Shown: positions 45,124 to 56,603 of the stretch, piece by piece
Position numbering within the stretch: position 1 is the stretch's first letter
How the letters are laid out: the number at the start of each line of letters is the position of its first letter
Assembly (NCBI RefSeq): GCF_002252525.1
Contig: NZ_NNRM01000017.1
Location: 620,001-684,000, forward strand
Length of the DNA stretch: 64,000 nt
DNA from: Brucella pseudogrignonensis
Lineage (GTDB): Bacteria; Pseudomonadota; Alphaproteobacteria; Rhizobiales; Rhizobiaceae
Direction: 5' to 3'
The notes under the pieces: model-generated
What the model saw: the letters and a program-made list of their open reading frames with translations, nothing else
Told to the model about the DNA's origin: nothing
Databases searched by the model: none
Program-made: the position numbers and the translations under genes

Positions 45124-45489
45124 TTATAGCTGCTGGAGTGCGATACGATTGCCTTCACTATCCATAATTTCAGCTACAAAGCTATTTTCGCCGAAAGCTG
45201 TCTTTGGAAACAGCACTTCGCTGCCGAATTTCGCGGCCTTTGCAATTACCTTATCGATGTCCGCAACGCTGAGATAGACAATCGCACCATTGATAGTTGG
45301 CACATAGACGTCGCCTTCTGCCAGCGCGCCACTAGCACCATCCTTACCTTCTTCGAAAGGAAAGTAAGCCATGCGATTGCCGTGGATTTTTACCACCTCG
45401 CCAAATGCGATGTCGAAGACTTCAGAATAAAACGCGACGGCACGTTCAAGCTTTGTAACCGGAATTTCGATGTGGGCGATGATATTCAT
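45124..45489 (-). CDS. VOC family protein (glyoxalase/bleomycin-resistance fold)
   Basis: A 121-residue single-domain VOC protein. HIEIPVTKLERAVAFYSEVF opens the first beta-alpha-beta-beta-beta unit and IMDSEGNRIALQQ closes the second, with putative metal ligands His6 and Glu near the C terminus. Substrate unknown. ATG at 45489 overlaps the stop of the upstream SRPBCC-like gene by one base (TGATG); GGAG lies upstream. Confidence 0.88.
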   Translation of the reverse strand: MNIIAHIEIPVTKLERAVAFYSEVFDIAFGEVVKIHGNRMAYFPFEEGKDGASGALAEGDVYVPTINGAIVYLSVADIDKVIAKAAKFGSEVLFPKTAFGENSFVAEIMDSEGNRIALQQL

Positions 45490-46061
45490 CAAGAAGCTCC
45501 GAAAGAAGAAATGGCTGTTTCGCTGGCTTTCCTGATCGAATTGAGGATGCGGCTGCGGATTATGCCGCTGACTGGACGGATCAGATACCAATAGGGCGTG
45601 AAGCGAAGATGACTTTTACGATCAGGGCAAAAGACACGCGTTTCGGTGACTAGGCGCGTTTTGCTGCCCTGTTCGGTCACTGTGAATGTCAGTGCAAGCT
45701 TTGCAACGCCCGGTGTGCAGAACGCGAGATAGTCTTCCGCGCTTTCCATTTTTACGAGGCCGAAATCAGTTTTCCAAAACTGCCCCACCAGCCCATAAAC
45801 CAGTGCTTCACTGGGCCTATGATCAAGCAGCGTAAACTCATGTAAGCCGAAAGGCGGCGCAACGTTATTTTCGCGCCCACGCAATTTTGCGAGCGCCCGC
45901 ATAGGCACTTCGCGTAGCGCAATCATGCTGCGGAAGAACATGTCCGTTTCTGGCCTGTAGCTCATTGCCGCCTGCAAGACGAGCTCAGGAGCAGCATTGA
46001 CATCGCAGCCATGGATTTCGCTGAAACCATATTCGGGCAGGTATTTGTCGATCAGCTGCAT
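45489..46061 (-). CDS. SRPBCC-like protein of unknown function
   Basis: A 190-residue protein that begins MQLIDKYLPEYGFSEIHGCDV and looks like a START/SRPBCC lipid-binding-fold protein (FGLVGMESA-type strand, LTFTVTEQGSKTRLVTETRVFC, ending in an amphipathic helix IRSRILNSIRKASE). The assignment is by pattern only. It lies 9 bases after tldD and one base overlaps the VOC gene, so the three are probably one transcript. Confidence 0.7.
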   Translation of the reverse strand: MQLIDKYLPEYGFSEIHGCDVNAAPELVLQAAMSYRPETDMFFRSMIALREVPMRALAKLRGRENNVAPPFGLHEFTLLDHRPSEALVYGLVGQFWKTDFGLVKMESAEDYLAFCTPGVAKLALTFTVTEQGSKTRLVTETRVFCPDRKSHLRFTPYWYLIRPVSGIIRSRILNSIRKASETAISSFGAS

Positions 46062-46070
46062 GAGCAGGGA

Positions 46071-47483
46071 TTATACCGCTGTACCACCGACCGTGACCTG
46101 ATCCATGCGCAGATGCGGCTGTCCGACGCCGACCGGAACCCACTGTCCGCCCTTACCACAATTGCCCGACCCGGTATCGAGTTTCATATCATTGCCGATC
46201 ATCGAAATGCGCTGCATGGCATCCGGGCCATTGCCGATCAGCATCGCGCCCTTGATAGGCGCACCGATCTTGCCGTCTTCGATCATGTAAGCTTCCGTGC
46301 AACCGAACACGAATTTGCCAGACGTAATGTCCACCTGACCGCCCCCGAATGAAACGGCATAAATGCCCTTCCTCATGGAGGCGATTATCTCTTCCGGCGT
46401 TTTGTCACCAGAAAGCATATAGGTGTTGGTCATGCGCGGCATGGGTGCGTGTGCATAAGATTCGCGGCGACCATTGCCAGTGGCTTCCATGCCCATCAGG
46501 CGGGCATTCTGCCGGTCCTGCATGTAATTCACCAGCTTGCCATCTTCGATCAGCACGGTGCGATTGGTCGGTGTGCCTTCATCATCGATGGTCAGTGAGC
46601 CGCGACGCTCGGAGATCGTACCGTCATCGACAACGGTTACGCCTTTCGAAGCCACCTGCTGACCGAGGAGACCGGCAAAGGCGGATGTCTTCTTACGGTT
46701 GAAGTCGCCTTCAAGGCCGTGACCAACAGCTTCATGCAGCATCACACCCGGCCAGCCATTGCCCAGCACAATGTCATAGGTGCCAGCCGGGGCGGGGATC
46801 GCTTCGAGATTAATCAGAGCCTGACGCAATGCTTCATCGGCAACGCTCTGCCAGCTTTCCGTAGTGATGAAGTCGCCAAAACCTTTGCGTCCACCAAGTG
46901 TGTGCGAACCGGATTCCTGACGGTCGCCATTGCCTGCTACCACCGAAACGCTCAAACGCACCATCGGGCGAATATCGCGTACAAAATGCCCATCCGCACG
47001 GAGAATTTCCACTTGCTGCCATGATCCGGCAATGGAAACAGAAACCTGCCGCACCTTGGGGTCTTTCGCGCGCAGATATGCATCGATCTTCTGCAGAAGC
47101 TGCACCTTCGCATCGAATGTCGGAGAGCCAATCGGGTTCTCGTCGGTATAGAGATGTCGATTGGTTCCTGCGGGTGCTGCTGCATATGTGCCGCTATGAC
47201 CTGTCAGTGTGGCAGAGACCGCATCGGACGCGCGTTTGAGAGCAGCAACTGAGAGATCGCCCGCATGGGCATAGCCAATAGCTTCGCCCGCGACTGCCCG
47301 CAGGCCAAATCCCTGATCCTGATTGAACGAGCCGGTCTTCAGACGTCCGTTGTCGAAAACGAGTGCTTCCGCCTCGCGATATTCCATAAAGAGTTCGCCG
47401 TCGTCGCTGCCTTTCAGGCTTTGCGAGACAAGGCGCTCAATATCGTCACGAGTTACGTCGAAGCTATCGATCAAGCTCTTCAT
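46071..47483 (-). CDS. tldD: metalloprotease TldD
   Basis: Partner of TldE/PmbA in a heterodimeric zinc protease that processes peptides (for example microcin B17 precursors). The 470-residue protein has the zinc motif HEAVGHGLEGD and the TldD C-terminal FVFGCTEAYMIEDGKIGAPIKGAMLIGNG. ATG at 47483 has CAGGA upstream; a start at 47513 is possible but lacks a site. TldE is not in the window. Confidence 0.95.
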   Translation of the reverse strand: MKSLIDSFDVTRDDIERLVSQSLKGSDDGELFMEYREAEALVFDNGRLKTGSFNQDQGFGLRAVAGEAIGYAHAGDLSVAALKRASDAVSATLTGHSGTYAAAPAGTNRHLYTDENPIGSPTFDAKVQLLQKIDAYLRAKDPKVRQVSVSIAGSWQQVEILRADGHFVRDIRPMVRLSVSVVAGNGDRQESGSHTLGGRKGFGDFITTESWQSVADEALRQALINLEAIPAPAGTYDIVLGNGWPGVMLHEAVGHGLEGDFNRKKTSAFAGLLGQQVASKGVTVVDDGTISERRGSLTIDDEGTPTNRTVLIEDGKLVNYMQDRQNARLMGMEATGNGRRESYAHAPMPRMTNTYMLSGDKTPEEIIASMRKGIYAVSFGGGQVDITSGKFVFGCTEAYMIEDGKIGAPIKGAMLIGNGPDAMQRISMIGNDMKLDTGSGNCGKGGQWVPVGVGQPHLRMDQVTVGGTAV

Positions 47484-47552
47484 AAAAATAATCCTGCGGC
47501 ATGTGTTTGCCACAGGATGTAAGCGCTAAATCGGTTGAGAACAACCTTGAGA

Positions 47553-48164
47553 TTACGGCAAGGCGTCGAAGCCTTCACCAAATCCCTTCAAATCTACGGG
47601 AATTCCAACCCCTTCTTCCGGTGTCTGGAAGACGATGAAGGTTGCAGACTTGCCATTGCGGAATGTGTTGAGCAGCTCGTCTTCAAGGATGACCTCTGCA
47701 TAGCAGCCGTCTTCAAAGCAGCGCACGAAATAGGCGCGGCCGATATCCTTGCCATCAACATTCAAGCCGAGGCCGTTTGGCAGCAATACGCCGAGCGGGG
47801 CCAGAACGCGCAGGATACGAGCCTTGTTATCAGCAGTTTTGAGAACAACGACCGAAAGGCCGAGTTCGGGACGCTTGGCTGCAACCACGTTCTGAATGAG
47901 CGCGCACTGCTCGGTTTTGGCACCGGCTGGCGTATCACACAGAATCGCCCATGGGCCATGCTGTGATTTGAGCGTGCCACTCTGCTGCGGCGTCGCGGAA
48001 GATTGCGGCTGGGCAGGTGTTTGTGCCGTTGGTGCTGGAAGTTGCGCAGGCGTTTCCTGTGCGACTGACGGCATTGTGTCAGCCGCGAAGACCAGAGCTA
48101 CACTCGTTGCGAGGGTAGCAAAGCGTTGGAAAATCGAGCGGCGGGCGGATGTGCGGAAAATCAT
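47553..48164 (-). CDS. invasion-associated locus B (IalB) family periplasmic protein
   Basis: A 203-residue secreted protein: signal peptide (FATLATSVALVFAADTMPSVA), a Pro/Ala/Gln/Thr-rich linker, and the IalB domain starting HGPWAILCDTPAGAKTEQCAL with two cysteines, and a second pair in RCFEDGCYAEV. IalB of Bartonella affects erythrocyte entry; homologues are widespread in free-living rhizobiales. ATG at 48164 follows TGGAGA. Divergent from coxB. Confidence 0.88.
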   Translation of the reverse strand: MIFRTSARRSIFQRFATLATSVALVFAADTMPSVAQETPAQLPAPTAQTPAQPQSSATPQQSGTLKSQHGPWAILCDTPAGAKTEQCALIQNVVAAKRPELGLSVVVLKTADNKARILRVLAPLGVLLPNGLGLNVDGKDIGRAYFVRCFEDGCYAEVILEDELLNTFRNGKSATFIVFQTPEEGVGIPVDLKGFGEGFDALP

Positions 48165-48570
48165 GAAATCTCCAGATCGAATCACCGGGACGTTACCCTC
48201 CGAAACAGGCGGTGAAAAGCTATTGTCGCTTCCGAGCCATCATCGCAAAGGTGATACCGGCATTGCATCTGAGATGCGTCCCCGGCAGTTGCATCCATTA
48301 TCACGCGGCACGTTAGAGGAAACCTCTTGCTAAATCATGGCTTCATTATGGGTTTATCAGGTTTTTCCCAAGTTTTCGAAGGGTTATGACGCTTTATTGA
48401 ATGGTCGGCATGCGGGCCTCTGACGCAGGCTTGCGCGCAAAAATGCCGCACAGGAACATATTCGCCTTCCTTGCGGTGTGCGTTAAGGTGTGGTTTGAAC
48501 GCTGACGGGGGATACGGCCGTCTAAACGTCCGGCGTCCAGCCTGAAAGGGCGAAAAGGGAGAGAGTTCTG
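48165..48570. other. 406-bp divergent region between IalB-type gene and ctaC
   Basis: No gene, tRNA or clear repeat recognised. It should contain divergent promoters for the IalB-type gene and the oxidase operon. GGGAGAG just before the GTG at 48571 is the ctaC ribosome site. Confidence 0.5.
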
Positions 48571-49455
48571 GTGGATAAATTTGTTGCCACAACGAGGGGT
48601 GCCGTCGTTGGTGCTTTCGCATTGCTGTGGACGAGCGGTGCCGCTTTGGCGGATCAGCCGCGTCCATGGGAGATAAGATTTCAAGAAGCTGCGACCGGTA
48701 TTGCCGAGCAGATTCATTGGTTTGAGCGTTATACGCTCTGGTTCATCATTCCAATCACATTGCTGGTTCTGGCGCTGATCGTCTGGTGTGTGATCAGGTT
48801 CCGCGCAAGCGCAAACCCAGAACCATCCAAGACCAGTCATAATACGGCTATCGAGGTTATCTGGACCGTGGGTCCGGTCATTATTCTGCTTTTCCTTGCG
48901 GTGCCGTCGTTCCAGCTTCTGACTGCTCAATATTCGCCTCAGGATCCGACGCTGACGGTCAAAGCAACCGGTTATCAGTGGTACTGGGGCTATGAATATC
49001 AGACCGAAACGCCGGTAAGCTTTGATTCGCTTATCTTGAAGGATGCTGATCGCGCTGCTGCAGGCAAAGAAGATCATGCTCGTTATCCGCGCCTTCTGGC
49101 AGTCGATAACGAAGTGGTCGTGCCGATTGGCGAAACGGTCCGTCTTCTGGTAACAGCTGCCGATGTGATCCATTCATGGACCATTCCGGCCTTTGGTGTG
49201 AAAATGGACGCCGTACCGGGCCGTATCAACGAAGCCTGGTTCAAAGCCGACAAGGAAGGCCTCTATTATGGCCAGTGTTCCGAGCTTTGCGGCAAGGACC
49301 ATGCCTTCATGCCAATCGCCGTTCGTGTCGTCTCAAAAGAGCAGTACAACACATGGCTGACGGCAGCCGCCTCGGATGTTCCGGGTGCAAACAAGGCGCT
49401 TCAGGCTGAGCTTGAAGGCGATGCAAACGATAAAGTGGCTGCGGCGGGTCTTTAA
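48571..49455 (+). CDS. ctaC: cytochrome c oxidase subunit II
   Basis: Carries the CuA centre that accepts electrons from cytochrome c. The 294-residue protein has a signal sequence (AVVGAFALLWTSGAALA), two membrane segments and a periplasmic cupredoxin domain; the CuA ligands are in YYGQCSELCGKDHAFMPI. GTG start. First gene of the oxidase cluster ctaC-D-B-F-G-E. Confidence 0.96.
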   Translation: MDKFVATTRGAVVGAFALLWTSGAALADQPRPWEIRFQEAATGIAEQIHWFERYTLWFIIPITLLVLALIVWCVIRFRASANPEPSKTSHNTAIEVIWTVGPVIILLFLAVPSFQLLTAQYSPQDPTLTVKATGYQWYWGYEYQTETPVSFDSLILKDADRAAAGKEDHARYPRLLAVDNEVVVPIGETVRLLVTAADVIHSWTIPAFGVKMDAVPGRINEAWFKADKEGLYYGQCSELCGKDHAFMPIAVRVVSKEQYNTWLTAAASDVPGANKALQAELEGDANDKVAAAGL

Positions 49456-49480
49456 AGACTTCGATACGCAAGACTGTTGA

Positions 49481-51157
<1,677 letters not shown>

Positions 51158-51375
51158 ATGTGCAAGGGGCGAGCCCTGAAAGGGGTTCGCCCTCGCGCAA
51201 AACTGTGATATGTGCGGGCGGCATTCAGTTCCGTCCGTCACCGATTGACGTTCAAGACGACGCTTCTGACTAGGAGTGAATGCATCTCCGGGAGGTAAAA
51301 GTCGTATTGAATAGCTGATGTGTGCTCTGGGCCGAGCACAGCATTGGCCCGGTGAATTCGAGGTTGTAGAAGTTA
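51158..51375. other. 218-bp gap between ctaD and ctaB
   Basis: Contains a GC-rich stem (around 51165-51192) with GT wobbles and no T-run just after the ctaD stop. No gene seen. Confidence 0.4.
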
Positions 51376-52323
51376 ATGTCTCTGGTGGAAAAAAACACGG
51401 TTTCCGATGACGCATTCGCTCTTTCCGAGGCGACTGCGCGGGATTATCTCGTCCTGCTGAAGCCGCGTGTGATGTCACTTGTGGTGTTCACCGGGCTTGT
51501 GGGCTTGGTGCTTGCGCCTGGACATATGAACCCTGTGCTGGCTGCAATCAGCATTCTCTGCATTGCGGTGGGTGCTGGCGCGTCCGGGGCTCTCAATATG
51601 TGGTACGATGCCGATATTGATGCCGTGATGAAGCGCACCCGCAATCGTCCAATTCCAGCAGGTATCATTGCACCGAACCAGGTTCTGGCGTTTGGCCTCA
51701 CGCTTTCGGTATTTTCTGTCATTACGCTTGGCCTGATGGTCAATTGGCTGGCTGCAGCTCTTCTTGCTTTCACCATCTTCTTCTACGCCGTGATCTACAC
51801 GATGTGGCTCAAACGCTCGACGCCGCAGAACATCGTTATCGGTGGCGCCGCCGGTGCTTTCCCGCCAATGATCGGCTGGGCTGCTGCAACTGGCGAGATC
51901 ACATGGGACAGCGTTGTGCTGTTCATGATCATCTTTCTTTGGACGCCACCACATTTCTGGGCTTTGTCGCTGTTTTCGACCAATGACTATGAAGCCGCAC
52001 GAGTCCCCATGATGCCGAATGTGAGGGGCGAACTATCGACCCGTCGTCAGGCGATGTTCTATGCCGTAATCATGGCGCCTGTAGGTGTGCTGCCTTACGT
52101 GCTTGGTTTTGCTGGCATCACTTATGGCGTGATTTCTACACTGCTCGGTCTGGCATTCGTCTATTATGCATGGCGCATGTGGATGGCCGAAAGCCATGCT
52201 CAGATGCTGCTTGCCGCGCGCAAACTGTTCCGTTTTTCGCTGATGTACCTTTCGGGCGTCTTTGCGGTTCTGCTGGTGGAAGCGCTGGCGATCAGGCTGC
52301 TGACAGCCTTTGGAGTGATTTGA
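51376..52323 (+). CDS. ctaB: protoheme IX farnesyltransferase (heme O synthase)
   Basis: UbiA-family prenyltransferase that adds a farnesyl group to heme for the oxidase, 315 residues. The prenyl-diphosphate motif [20 protein letters not shown] and the second Asp motif region near [15 protein letters not shown] are present, with about eight or nine membrane segments. The stop overlaps the next start by one base (TGATG). Confidence 0.95.
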   Translation: MSLVEKNTVSDDAFALSEATARDYLVLLKPRVMSLVVFTGLVGLVLAPGHMNPVLAAISILCIAVGAGASGALNMWYDADIDAVMKRTRNRPIPAGIIAPNQVLAFGLTLSVFSVITLGLMVNWLAAALLAFTIFFYAVIYTMWLKRSTPQNIVIGGAAGAFPPMIGWAAATGEITWDSVVLFMIIFLWTPPHFWALSLFSTNDYEAARVPMMPNVRGELSTRRQAMFYAVIMAPVGVLPYVLGFAGITYGVISTLLGLAFVYYAWRMWMAESHAQMLLAARKLFRFSLMYLSGVFAVLLVEALAIRLLTAFGVI

Positions 52324-52508
52324 TGGGTAATTCTGTACAGAAGCCAAATAACGAGGAACTAGAACTGGTTGTACCAACTGAGCAGCAGAGAAAAGCTCAG
52401 CGCAACCGTTCCTGGGGCCTCGCAATTGCTTTGGCTCTGTTCGTTGTCCTCGTTTATGTGGGCACAATGGCAAAGCTGGGAGCGAATGTTCTGGTTCGTC
52501 CACTCTAA
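52323..52508 (+). CDS. CtaF/CoxF-type small oxidase-assembly protein
   Basis: A 61-residue protein: polar N terminus, then a single membrane segment ([23 protein letters not shown]). Small single-pass proteins in this slot between ctaB and ctaG are typical of alphaproteobacterial oxidase operons. Translation is coupled to ctaB by the TGATG overlap. Confidence 0.8.
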   Translation: MGNSVQKPNNEELELVVPTEQQRKAQRNRSWGLAIALALFVVLVYVGTMAKLGANVLVRPL

Positions 52509-52549
52509 TTTTAGGGTGGACTGATAAGAGTTCTATCTGGGAGGAGAGA

Positions 52550-53164
52550 ATGGCAGATCAGCAGAAAATTGATGAGAAGCAGAAGCGGCTCAATCGTTCA
52601 AACCGTACGGTTGCGATTGCGTGTCTGTCCTTCTTTGTCTGCATGATTGGCGCGGCTTATGCTTCAGTGCCGCTCTATCGTATTTTCTGCCAGGTAACGG
52701 GTTACGGCGGCACCACGCAGCGCGTTGAGCAATATTCCGATACCATTCTGGACAAGACCATGAAGGTGCGTTTCGACGCCAACACCGCAAATGGTTTGCC
52801 TTGGGAATTCAAGCCGGTTGAGCGCGAAGTGACCGTGCGTATCGGCGAAACCACCATGATAAAATATGAAGCGCGTAATCTGTTTGATGAGCCGACCTAT
52901 GGTCGCGCGAGCTTCAATGTGGCTCCGGGCCGTGCAGGCGCTTATTTCAACAAGGTTGAATGCTTCTGCTTTACCGATACGACTTTGCAGCCGGGTGAAG
53001 ACATGGAAATGCCGGTTGTTTTCTTCGTTGACCCGGAGATCGTCAATGATCCGGATTTGAAAGACGTAAAGACGATTACACTGTCCTACACGTTCTTCCC
53101 GATTGACAAGCCGAAGCCTGTTGCAAATGCAAAGGCGGCACCAGCGGGTAATAGCGGAAGCTGA
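52550..53164 (+). CDS. ctaG: cytochrome c oxidase assembly protein CtaG/Cox11
   Basis: Copper chaperone for the CuB site, 204 residues. One N-terminal membrane anchor ([22 protein letters not shown]) and a periplasmic Ig-like domain with the copper-binding ECFCF motif. Typical length; tail is Ala/Pro/Lys-rich. GGGAGG ribosome site. Confidence 0.95.
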   Translation: MADQQKIDEKQKRLNRSNRTVAIACLSFFVCMIGAAYASVPLYRIFCQVTGYGGTTQRVEQYSDTILDKTMKVRFDANTANGLPWEFKPVEREVTVRIGETTMIKYEARNLFDEPTYGRASFNVAPGRAGAYFNKVECFCFTDTTLQPGEDMEMPVVFFVDPEIVNDPDLKDVKTITLSYTFFPIDKPKPVANAKAAPAGNSGS

Positions 53165-53176
53165 TTTCGAAAATTG

Positions 53177-53219
53177 TGCGGCACACAATGCCGCAAAGAC
53201 AAAAGAGCCAAGCGGCTCT
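53177..53219 (+). other. two short hairpins between ctaG and ctaE
   Basis: 7-bp stem 53177-53183 / 53189-53195, then 6-bp stem AGAGCC/GGCTCT within 53204-53219. No T-run; likely transcript processing or stability elements. Confidence 0.4.
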
Positions 53220-53301
53220 ATGTTGCGATACTAAGGGATTTGTCTGAGATTCTTAGGGGAGCTTAGACAGGAAGGCACAGAGAGGAGCCTTGGGGAGAGA
53301 C

Positions 53302-54180
53302 ATGGCTGACGTTCACGAGAAAAATCACGACTATCACATCATCGCGCCCAGCCCATGGCCGTTCCTGAGTTCGGTTGGCGCGTTCGTGCTTGCCGTCGGC
53401 GGCATTTCATGGATGCGTTATATCAATAACGGCCAGCTTCCGTTCTTCGGTATCAATCTGGTGACGCCATGGATTTTCTTCATCGGCTTGGCGATCGTTT
53501 TGTATTGCATGTATGCTTGGTGGGCAGACACGATCAAGGAAGGCCATGAAGGCCATCATACCCGCGTCGTGGCACTGCATCTGCGCTACGGCATGATCAT
53601 GTTCATTGCCTCGGAAGTCATGTTCTTTGCTGCATGGTTCTGGGCATTTTTCGATGCAAGCCTGTTCCCGAACGAAGTGCATCAGGTGATGCGCGCTGAA
53701 TTCACCGGCGGTCAGTGGCCTCCAAAGGGCATTGAAGTTCTCGATCCGCTGCACCTGCCGCTTTACAACACTGTCATCCTGCTCCTTTCAGGTACGACGC
53801 TGACATGGGCGCACCATGCTCTGCTCCACAAGGATCGCAAGGGCATGATCACAGGTCTTGCGCTGACGGTTGCTTTGGGCGTGCTGTTCTCGTTCGTTCA
53901 GGCCTACGAATACATCCATGCACCGTTCGAATTCAAAGACTCGATCTATGGCGCGACCTTCTTCATGGCAACTGGCTTCCATGGCTTCCACGTCATCGTG
54001 GGAACGATCTTCCTGCTGGTGATCCTGTTCCGCGCGATGGGTGGTGATTTCACCCCGGAACGCCATTTTGGCTTTGAAGCAGCCGCTTGGTACTGGCATT
54101 TCGTGGACGTCGTCTGGCTGTTCCTGTTCTTCACGATCTACGTGTGGGGCGGTTGGGGCGCACCAATGCACGGCGGCTGA
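53302..54180 (+). CDS. ctaE: cytochrome c oxidase subunit III
   Basis: Seven-helix subunit III, 292 residues. Begins HEKNHDYHIIAPSPWP and has the conserved FASEVMFFAAWFWAFF and HGFHVIVGTIFLLV segments. ATG at 53302 follows GGGGAGAG; the frame start at 53290 lies inside that site. Confidence 0.96.
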   Translation: MADVHEKNHDYHIIAPSPWPFLSSVGAFVLAVGGISWMRYINNGQLPFFGINLVTPWIFFIGLAIVLYCMYAWWADTIKEGHEGHHTRVVALHLRYGMIMFIASEVMFFAAWFWAFFDASLFPNEVHQVMRAEFTGGQWPPKGIEVLDPLHLPLYNTVILLLSGTTLTWAHHALLHKDRKGMITGLALTVALGVLFSFVQAYEYIHAPFEFKDSIYGATFFMATGFHGFHVIVGTIFLLVILFRAMGGDFTPERHFGFEAAAWYWHFVDVVWLFLFFTIYVWGGWGAPMHGG

Positions 54181-54203
54181 TCAGCTGTTTGATAAGATGA
54201 TGG

Positions 54204-54236
54204 GGCGGCCTTGGAAACATGGCCGCCTTTTCTTTT
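54204..54236 (+). terminator. rho-independent terminator after ctaE
   Basis: 7-bp GC stem (54204-54210 with 54221-54227), 10-base loop, followed by TTTCTTTT. Confidence 0.8.
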
Positions 54237-54258
54237 CGCAAGTGTTAGGGAGCGTGTG

Positions 54259-54645
54259 ATGTCGGACCATAATTTATATCCAGCAGTCGATCCGGTGAAG
54301 AGCGGGCTGACGGGGCATTGCCCGCGCTGCGGCGAAGGTAAACTGTTCGATGGCTTCTTAACTGTCGCGCCGCGCTGCAGGGTCTGTGGTCTGGACTATT
54401 CGTTTGCCGATTCTGGCGATGGGCCTGCCGCCTTCGTCATTCTCATCATCGGTTTTATCGTGGTTGGCCTCGCCTTGTGGATGGAGGTCAATTATTCGCC
54501 GCCTCTATGGGTGCATTTCATTCTGTGGGTGCCACTGGCGATTATCCTTAGTCTTCTTGCCATGCGCAGCATCAAGGGTATTCTCATCAATCTGCAATTT
54601 CGCAACAAGGCGTCACAAGGACGTCTGGATGATGACAATGAATGA
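54259..54645 (+). CDS. DUF983 family membrane protein with zinc ribbon
   Basis: A 128-residue protein. An N-terminal four-cysteine zinc ribbon (CPRCGEGKLF...CRVCGLDY) is followed by two membrane segments (FVILIIGFIVVGLALWM, WVHFILWVPLAIILSLLA). DUF983 genes often lie next to ctaE and surf1 in alphaproteobacteria; a role in oxidase biogenesis is likely but unproven. Overlaps the next gene by 17 bases. Confidence 0.88.
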   Translation: MSDHNLYPAVDPVKSGLTGHCPRCGEGKLFDGFLTVAPRCRVCGLDYSFADSGDGPAAFVILIIGFIVVGLALWMEVNYSPPLWVHFILWVPLAIILSLLAMRSIKGILINLQFRNKASQGRLDDDNE

Positions 54646-55384
54646 CCAATCAAAGCGGCAGCGCCTGCCATGGGGATTGCTGATCGCCTCGCTTATCGCG
54701 CTGATAATTCTCCTTGGACTGGGTACGTGGCAGGTCGAACGGTTGCAGTGGAAAGAAGCGCTGATTGCGTCCACGCAAGAACGTATTCATGAGCCGCCTT
54801 TGCCGCTTGCAGAGATGGAAAAAATCTATCGTGAAAAAGGGACCGTTGAATATCTGCCGGTGACGGTTTCCGGCACTTTCATGCATCAGGGCGAACGCCA
54901 TTTTCTGGCGACCTATGAAGGTAAGCCGGGGTTCAATGTCTATACGCCGCTGATGCTTGAGGATGGCCGCTTCGTGCTGGTCAATCGCGGCTTCGTCCCT
55001 TACGAAAAGAAAGACCCGCAAACCCGCCTTGATGGACAACTGGATGGCCCTGTGACGATTACGGGGCTTGCACGCGATCCGCTCAGCGCAAAGCCGGGCT
55101 ACTTCCTTCCGGACAATGATGTCGCAAAAAATATCTTCTATTGGAAAGATTGGTCGGCCATGGCTGAAAGCGCGGATATTCCGTCGCTGGATGATGCTGT
55201 GCCGTTCTTTATTGATGCCGATAACAAGCCAAACTTTGGCGGTTTGCCTGTTGGCGGCGTGACGATTATTGATTTCCCCAACAACCATTTGCAATATGCG
55301 GTTACATGGTATGGCCTCGCTTTGGCGCTGATAGGGGTTGTCGGAAGCTGGCTCTGGCGGTATCGAAAGGCTACAAAGACTTGA
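54629..55384 (+). CDS. SURF1 family oxidase assembly protein
   Basis: Helps insert heme a into subunit I. The 251-residue protein has the SURF1 layout: a membrane segment at each end ([25 protein letters not shown] and [21 protein letters not shown]) and a periplasmic domain with NRGFVP and FLPDN. ATG at 54629 has AAGGA 7 bases upstream (54617-54621); 54632 and 54638 are alternatives. Confidence 0.92.
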   Translation: MMTMNDQSKRQRLPWGLLIASLIALIILLGLGTWQVERLQWKEALIASTQERIHEPPLPLAEMEKIYREKGTVEYLPVTVSGTFMHQGERHFLATYEGKPGFNVYTPLMLEDGRFVLVNRGFVPYEKKDPQTRLDGQLDGPVTITGLARDPLSAKPGYFLPDNDVAKNIFYWKDWSAMAESADIPSLDDAVPFFIDADNKPNFGGLPVGGVTIIDFPNNHLQYAVTWYGLALALIGVVGSWLWRYRKATKT

Positions 55385-55412
55385 CAAGGGCCTCGTTAGA
55401 GCCCAACTCCGG

Positions 55413-55468
55413 CCTTATATGCCGATCCTATATGCCCGACCCTATATGCCCGACCCTATATGATTGTG
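55413..55468 (+). repeat. 14-bp tandem repeat upstream of ispH
   Basis: Four units beginning 55413, 55427, 55441 and 55455; units two and three are identical (CCTATATGCCCGAC), the outer two degenerate. Confidence 0.85.
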
Positions 55469-55506
55469 AGCACTTCAAGCCACGCCGAACCCTGCGAGCA
55501 CGCTTC

Positions 55507-56556
55507 ATGACCGATACACGACCCCCTCTGGAAATCCGCCTCTGCGGCCCGCGCGGCTTTTGCGCAGGTGTTGACCGGGCAATCCAGATCGTGGTGCTGG
55601 CTCTGAAGAAATATGGCGCGCCTGTCTATGTCCGCCACGAGATCGTGCATAATCGCTATGTTGTTGAAGGCCTGCAGTCCCGCGGTGCGATTTTTGTCGA
55701 AGAACTTGATGAAATTCCGGCTGAACATCGTGATCAGCCGGTGGTATTCTCCGCCCATGGCGTACCGAAATCAGTGCCAGCGGATGCCGAATCCAAGAAC
55801 CTCTTCTATCTTGATGCAACTTGCCCACTGGTTTCCAAGGTGCATAAGCAGGCAATGCGTCATCAGCGCCTTGGCCGTCACGTCATCCTGATCGGTCATT
55901 CCGGCCATCCGGAAGTCATCGGCACTATGGGGCAGCTGCCCGAAGGCGCTGTGACGCTCATCGAAACGGTTGAGGATGCGCGGGCGATTGAATTCGCTGA
56001 TCCAGATAATCTCGGATTCGTAACCCAGACGACACTGTCGGTAGACGACACAGCTGGTATCATCGTTGAGTTGCAGCAGCGTTTCCCGAACCTGACAGCA
56101 CCTGCCGCCGAATCGATCTGCTATGCCACCACGAACCGTCAGGATGCGGTGCGCGCAGCGGCTCCTGGATGCGATCTGTTTCTTATCGTGGGTGCTCCGA
56201 ACTCTTCCAATTCCAAGCGTCTTGTCGAAGTTGCTGAAAAGGCGGGCGCGGGCATGTCGATGCTTGTGCAGCGCGCAAGCGATATCGAATGGGATAAGGT
56301 CGGAGATATTTCGGTCGTCGGGCTTTCGGCTGGTGCATCAGCGCCTGAGATCATCGTCGATGAGATCATCGATGCTTTCAAAGCCCGTTTTGATGTGAAG
56401 ATCGAACTGGCAGAAACGACAGTTGAAACCGAAAACTTCCTTGTGAATCGTGAGATACGCGATGTGGAACTGACGGTGCGCGATATGGCATTCGTCAACG
56501 GTGAAAACCGGGTCGTCGGTATTCCTAAATTAGAGCGCATCCCGAAAACTGGCTAA
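55507..56556 (+). CDS. ispH: 4-hydroxy-3-methylbut-2-enyl diphosphate reductase
   Basis: Last enzyme of the MEP isoprenoid pathway; an iron-sulfur protein of 349 residues. The three cluster cysteines are in [25 protein letters not shown] and [15 protein letters not shown] at 55507 is chosen because the frame upstream runs through surf1 and the tandem repeat. The last residues (LERIPKTG) are encoded by DNA that resembles the start of the intergenic palindromic repeat. Confidence 0.95.
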   Translation: MTDTRPPLEIRLCGPRGFCAGVDRAIQIVVLALKKYGAPVYVRHEIVHNRYVVEGLQSRGAIFVEELDEIPAEHRDQPVVFSAHGVPKSVPADAESKNLFYLDATCPLVSKVHKQAMRHQRLGRHVILIGHSGHPEVIGTMGQLPEGAVTLIETVEDARAIEFADPDNLGFVTQTTLSVDDTAGIIVELQQRFPNLTAPAAESICYATTNRQDAVRAAAPGCDLFLIVGAPNSSNSKRLVEVAEKAGAGMSMLVQRASDIEWDKVGDISVVGLSAGASAPEIIVDEIIDAFKARFDVKIELAETTVETENFLVNREIRDVELTVRDMAFVNGENRVVGIPKLERIPKTG

Positions 56557-56603
56557 CGGCTATCGGATAAGACGCGTGTGGTGAATATGGGGAAATAAGC
56601 GGC

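Noticed and set aside
55413-55468. Possible CRISPR or phage attachment site
   Set aside because: Units are contiguous 14-mers without spacers and no cas or integrase gene is near.
55306-55506. 67-residue N-terminal extension of IspH
   Set aside because: It runs through the end of surf1 and the 14-bp tandem repeat; the family N terminus begins near 55507.
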